The translations under genes and the position numbers were made by a program. Source: Palleronia sp. THAF1 (GTDB taxonomy: Bacteria; Pseudomonadota; Alphaproteobacteria; Rhodobacterales; Rhodobacteraceae). From it: 64,000 bases of DNA. Each line of letters starts with the position of its first letter. Position 1 is the first letter of the stretch. The stretch lies in assembly GCF_009363795.1 (NCBI RefSeq), contig NZ_CP045420.1, positions 2,027,001 through 2,091,000 of the forward strand, written 5' to 3'. This document shows positions 61,375 through 64,000 of the stretch, piece by piece. The notes beneath the pieces are model-generated. The model searched no databases. It saw nothing but the letters and a program-made list of their open reading frames with translations, and was not told where the DNA came from.

Positions 61375-62541
61375 GTGACAGCGCAGAATTCGCACATTGT
61401 CGCGGAGCAACCCGGCTTTGCCGGCCTGCTGTCGCGCGCCTGCGTTCCGGCTGACGCCGGGATCGGCGCGCTTGTGGAAGCGCTTGGCCCCAAGCCACTG
61501 GCGCACCTGTTCCTCTTCGTCTCTCCGGAAGCCGACTTCCACGCGCTGATCGCAGAAGCCCGCAAAGCGTTCCCCGACACGACTCTGACCGCCTGCACCA
61601 CCGCCGGAGAGATCGGACCGGCGGGTTACACCGAAAACACCATCGTCGCCCTTGGTCTGCCCCGCGCGCATTTCGCGACGCGCACGATCCTGGCCGAACC
61701 CTTGCAGGCGTTGGACATTGCGGCGGTTGCAGATGCCGTGGTGCGTGCCCGGATGGCACTGGTGGAAGATGCCCCGCAGTTCGCGACCACCTTTGCCTTC
61801 GTCATGATCGACGGCCTTTCGTTGCGTGAAGATTCGCTTTTGGCGGCTCTTGCCCCCTCGCTTGGGGCCATGCCGATCTTCGGCGGCTCGGCTGGCGACG
61901 GTCGGACCTTTGCGCAAACGCTCGTCGCACATGACGACGCAATCCACACCGACGCGGGCGTCTTGACGCTGATCGCAACCGATGCCCGCGCCCATGTCTT
62001 CAGCCTTGACCACATGACCCCGACCGAAACGCGCATGGTCGTGACCGACGCCGATCCAGAGGCGCGCATTGTCCGCCGGATTAACGGCGCACCCGCCGCT
62101 GCCGAATACGCCCGCATCGTCAACCGCGATCCCGGCCAGTTGGACAGTTTTACCTTCGCCGCCCACCCTGTGGTCGTGCGCATGGGCGAACGGCACCACG
62201 TTCGCTCGATCCAGCGGGTGACACCGGACGGCGCGCTAATCTTCTTTTCGGCCATCGACGAAGGCATGGTTCTGTCCGTCGCCACGTCAGAGCCGATCGC
62301 GGCCCATCTGGACCGTGAACTCGCATCCCTGGCCATGGGCGATCAGATGCCCGACATCATCGCCTGCGACTGCATCCTGCGCCGGATCGAAGCCGAGGAG
62401 CATCAGCAAAGCCGCTCTGTCAGCGATGTGCTGGCGCGCTACGGCGCAACCGGCTTTTCGACCTATGGCGAACAAATCGGGCGCATGCACATAAACCACA
62501 CCATGACGGGCGTCGCCCTTTATCCCCCCGAACCACGATGA
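61375..62541 (+). CDS. FIST-domain sensory protein
   Basis: 388 aa from the GTG behind GGGAGGA, 26 bp after the regulator. FIST_N with CTTAGEIGPAGYTENTIVAL and FIGGSAGDG-like IFGGSAGDGRTFAQT, then FIST_C with RIVRRINGAPAAAEYARIV and FSTYGEQIGRMHIN. FIST proteins bind small ligands and feed a partner kinase. Overlaps the kinase gene (ATGA). Confidence 0.88.
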   Translation: MTAQNSHIVAEQPGFAGLLSRACVPADAGIGALVEALGPKPLAHLFLFVSPEADFHALIAEARKAFPDTTLTACTTAGEIGPAGYTENTIVALGLPRAHFATRTILAEPLQALDIAAVADAVVRARMALVEDAPQFATTFAFVMIDGLSLREDSLLAALAPSLGAMPIFGGSAGDGRTFAQTLVAHDDAIHTDAGVLTLIATDARAHVFSLDHMTPTETRMVVTDADPEARIVRRINGAPAAAEYARIVNRDPGQLDSFTFAAHPVVVRMGERHHVRSIQRVTPDGALIFFSAIDEGMVLSVATSEPIAAHLDRELASLAMGDQMPDIIACDCILRRIEAEEHQQSRSVSDVLARYGATGFSTYGEQIGRMHINHTMTGVALYPPEPR

Positions 62542-64000
62542 CCAACACCTCTGCCTTGATCGACAACTCTGAACCGCTGGAGCAGCAGAACGCCCGCCTC
62601 GTGCAGATCGCCGACGCACTGATGCGCAAGGTCGAGCGCGGCGAAGGCCCCGACGGTCTGGCCTACGCAGAGTTCGAGCGCGCGGCCCTTCTGGAAGCGC
62701 AGGTGCGCCAGCGGACGACTGATCTGGAACGCACACTGCAGCTGCTGCACACAGCCAACGCCGCCGCCGAGACCGCCCGTTCCAACCTTGCCGAAGCGGT
62801 CGAGTCCTTCTCGGAAGGCTTTGCGCTGTTCGATCAGGACGACCGGCTGGTTATGACCAACTCGCGCTTCTGCCGCGACCTGCGCGACGTGGCCCCGCGG
62901 GTCGAGCCGGGCCTTGCCTTCGCCGACTACGTCGCCCTTGTGTCGCGCTCGATCTACCTTGATCTGTCGGACGATGGCAGCGCCACCGACTGGCGTCGAC
63001 ACCGGCTGGAACGCCACGCCGACACCAGCACCGTCTTCAACGTCCGCCTGACCCGCGACCGTTGGCTTCAGGTCGGCGAACACCGGACCGCATCCGGCGG
63101 CACCGTCATCCTGCAAACAGACGTGTCGGACATCATGCGCGCAGAACGCGCCAAGCGTGACCGGATCATGGACGAGCAGGCGCAGATGGTGCGCGCCACG
63201 CTCGATCACCTGAACCAGGGCGTGTGCATCTTCGACAATCGCCGCCGGCTGGCGGGATGGAACCGCCGAATGGAGATGTTGCTGGATCGCCCCTTCGACG
63301 GCCACGTCATCGGCATCAGCTTCGACGCGCTGCTGGCGCGGCTGGACGAGCAGATCAAGTTTTCCGGCCTCTTCACCCGCGATCACCTGATGACCTGGGC
63401 GCGCAACACACGCCCTCGACGCCCGATCAGCTTTGAAGTGGCGCGTGGCACCGACGATGTACTGTCCGTCTTCGCGCAGGAACTGCCGGATCAGGGCTTC
63501 GTGATCTCGTTCACCGACGTTTCCGCCGAACGCGCAGCCGAACGCGCCTTACGCGACATGAACGAGACGCTGGAGCGCCGCGTCGCAGATCGCACCGAAG
63601 AGCTGGGCGATGCGCTGGAGGAAGCGCGCCGGGCCAACCGATCCAAAACGCGCTTCGTTGCCGCCGCCGGTCACGACCTTTTGCAACCCCTTTCGGCGGC
63701 CAAGCTGTTCGTGTCCTATCTGGAAGAGCACGCCGACACCGATCTTGGTCGCAGCACCGCGACCAAGGCCGTCTCGGCGCTGGCTTCCGTCGAAGACATC
63801 ATCGAGGCGCTGCTGGACATCTCGAAGTTGGACTCCGGGCAGGCCGTGATGACCGTGCAGGACGTGCAGCTTGGCCGCATCCTGTCGTCCCTGCGCACCG
63901 AACTGACCCCGGCGGCAGAGGCGAAGGGCCTGGATCTGCGCATCGTCGACAGCACCCGAACCGTCCGCTCCGACCCGGTCTTCCTGCGCCGCATCCTGCA
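62538..64000 (+). CDS. PAS-domain histidine kinase (3' end outside the window)
   Basis: At least 487 aa visible. No membrane segment: N-terminal coiled coil (about 10-90), two PAS domains (about 85-200 and 210-345), a second coiled coil (about 345-370) and HisKA with phosphoacceptor His379 in AAGHDLLQPLSAAKLF. This H-box type occurs in soluble NahK/ErcS'-like kinases, one of which helps control ethanol oxidation in Pseudomonas aeruginosa. HATPase domain, and a receiver if hybrid, lie beyond the edge. Confidence 0.85.
   Translation, partial: MTNTSALIDNSEPLEQQNARLVQIADALMRKVERGEGPDGLAYAEFERAALLEAQVRQRTTDLERTLQLLHTANAAAETARSNLAEAVESFSEGFALFDQDDRLVMTNSRFCRDLRDVAPRVEPGLAFADYVALVSRSIYLDLSDDGSATDWRRHRLERHADTSTVFNVRLTRDRWLQVGEHRTASGGTVILQTDVSDIMRAERAKRDRIMDEQAQMVRATLDHLNQGVCIFDNRRRLAGWNRRMEMLLDRPFDGHVIGISFDALLARLDEQIKFSGLFTRDHLMTWARNTRPRRPISFEVARGTDDVLSVFAQELPDQGFVISFTDVSAERAAERALRDMNETLERRVADRTEELGDALEEARRANRSKTRFVAAAGHDLLQPLSAAKLFVSYLEEHADTDLGRSTATKAVSALASVEDIIEALLDISKLDSGQAVMTVQDVQLGRILSSLRTELTPAAEAKGLDLRIVDSTRTVRSDPVFLRRIL

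Noticed and set aside
1-64000. CRISPR arrays, tRNA or rRNA genes, transposases
   Set aside because: No regularly spaced repeats, no cloverleaf-like or rRNA sequence, and no transposase-like protein could be seen on either strand.

Overview
The window is a GC-rich alphaproteobacterial chromosome segment. Gene families and order (a complete soxRS-VW-XYZA arrangement, Entner-Doudoroff edd/eda, TRAP and Dpp transporters, form II cox genes, a Roseobacter-like ilvB) point to the Rhodobacterales (Rhodobacteraceae/Roseobacter type). No rRNA, tRNA, insertion sequence, phage gene or CRISPR array was seen. Coding density is high and most genes sit in operons with ATGA-type overlaps.

Layout. 1-5.5 kb: thiosulfate oxidation (soxVWXYZA on the minus strand, soxS-soxR and a YeeE/YedE sulfur transporter on the plus strand). 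6-9.6 kb: a ZrgABCDE-like zinc-uptake operon behind a candidate Zur box. 9.7-16 kb: a phosphate-starvation block, with alkaline phosphatase, a second Zrg-like ABC system, a CPFC redox-type protein and a phytase-like esterase; PHO-box-like repeats precede its first and last genes. 16.6-24 kb: glnE, eda/edd, an RlmI-like methyltransferase and a PIN protein. 24.2-32.1 kb: a dipeptide ABC operon with an M24 peptidase and, unusually, an AtoE-type fatty-acid transporter inside it. 32.3-33.2 kb: a conserved small protein and a decayed SbtA/SbtB fusion remnant. 33.3-38.9 kb: a TakP-type TRAP transporter with two tandem binding proteins. 39-42.6 kb: YihY/BrkB and ilvBN, with a leader-peptide attenuator in front of ilvB.

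42.6-64 kb is the most interesting region: a probable lanthanide-dependent, PQQ-linked alcohol-oxidation island. It holds an ExaF/PedH-type quinoprotein dehydrogenase carrying the extra Asp diagnostic of lanthanide use, PedF-type cytochrome c550, a MoxJ-like binding protein, a PedA1A2BC-like ABC transporter (the lanthanide-uptake type known in Pseudomonas putida), a NitT/TauT-like binding protein and ATPase whose likely permease lies 14 kb away, a NosR-like flavin/Fe-S membrane protein with its own ApbE flavin transferase, a form II CoxGSLM molybdenum hydroxylase that may oxidise the aldehyde product, a secreted EF-hand protein, and a regulator set (LuxR-type response regulator, FIST sensor protein, PAS histidine kinase cut by the window edge). 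A TANGACCAATGG-like motif recurs in three promoters of this island, twice as pairs exactly 33 bp apart, and suggests one regulon.

Dispersed elements include a motif around AGTATTTGTGAAAACAAAG found after several stop codons, with a 25-bp perfect inverted pair at 24.0-24.2 kb. Start codons were moved from the longest reading frame where ribosome-binding sites, overlaps or family length supported it.
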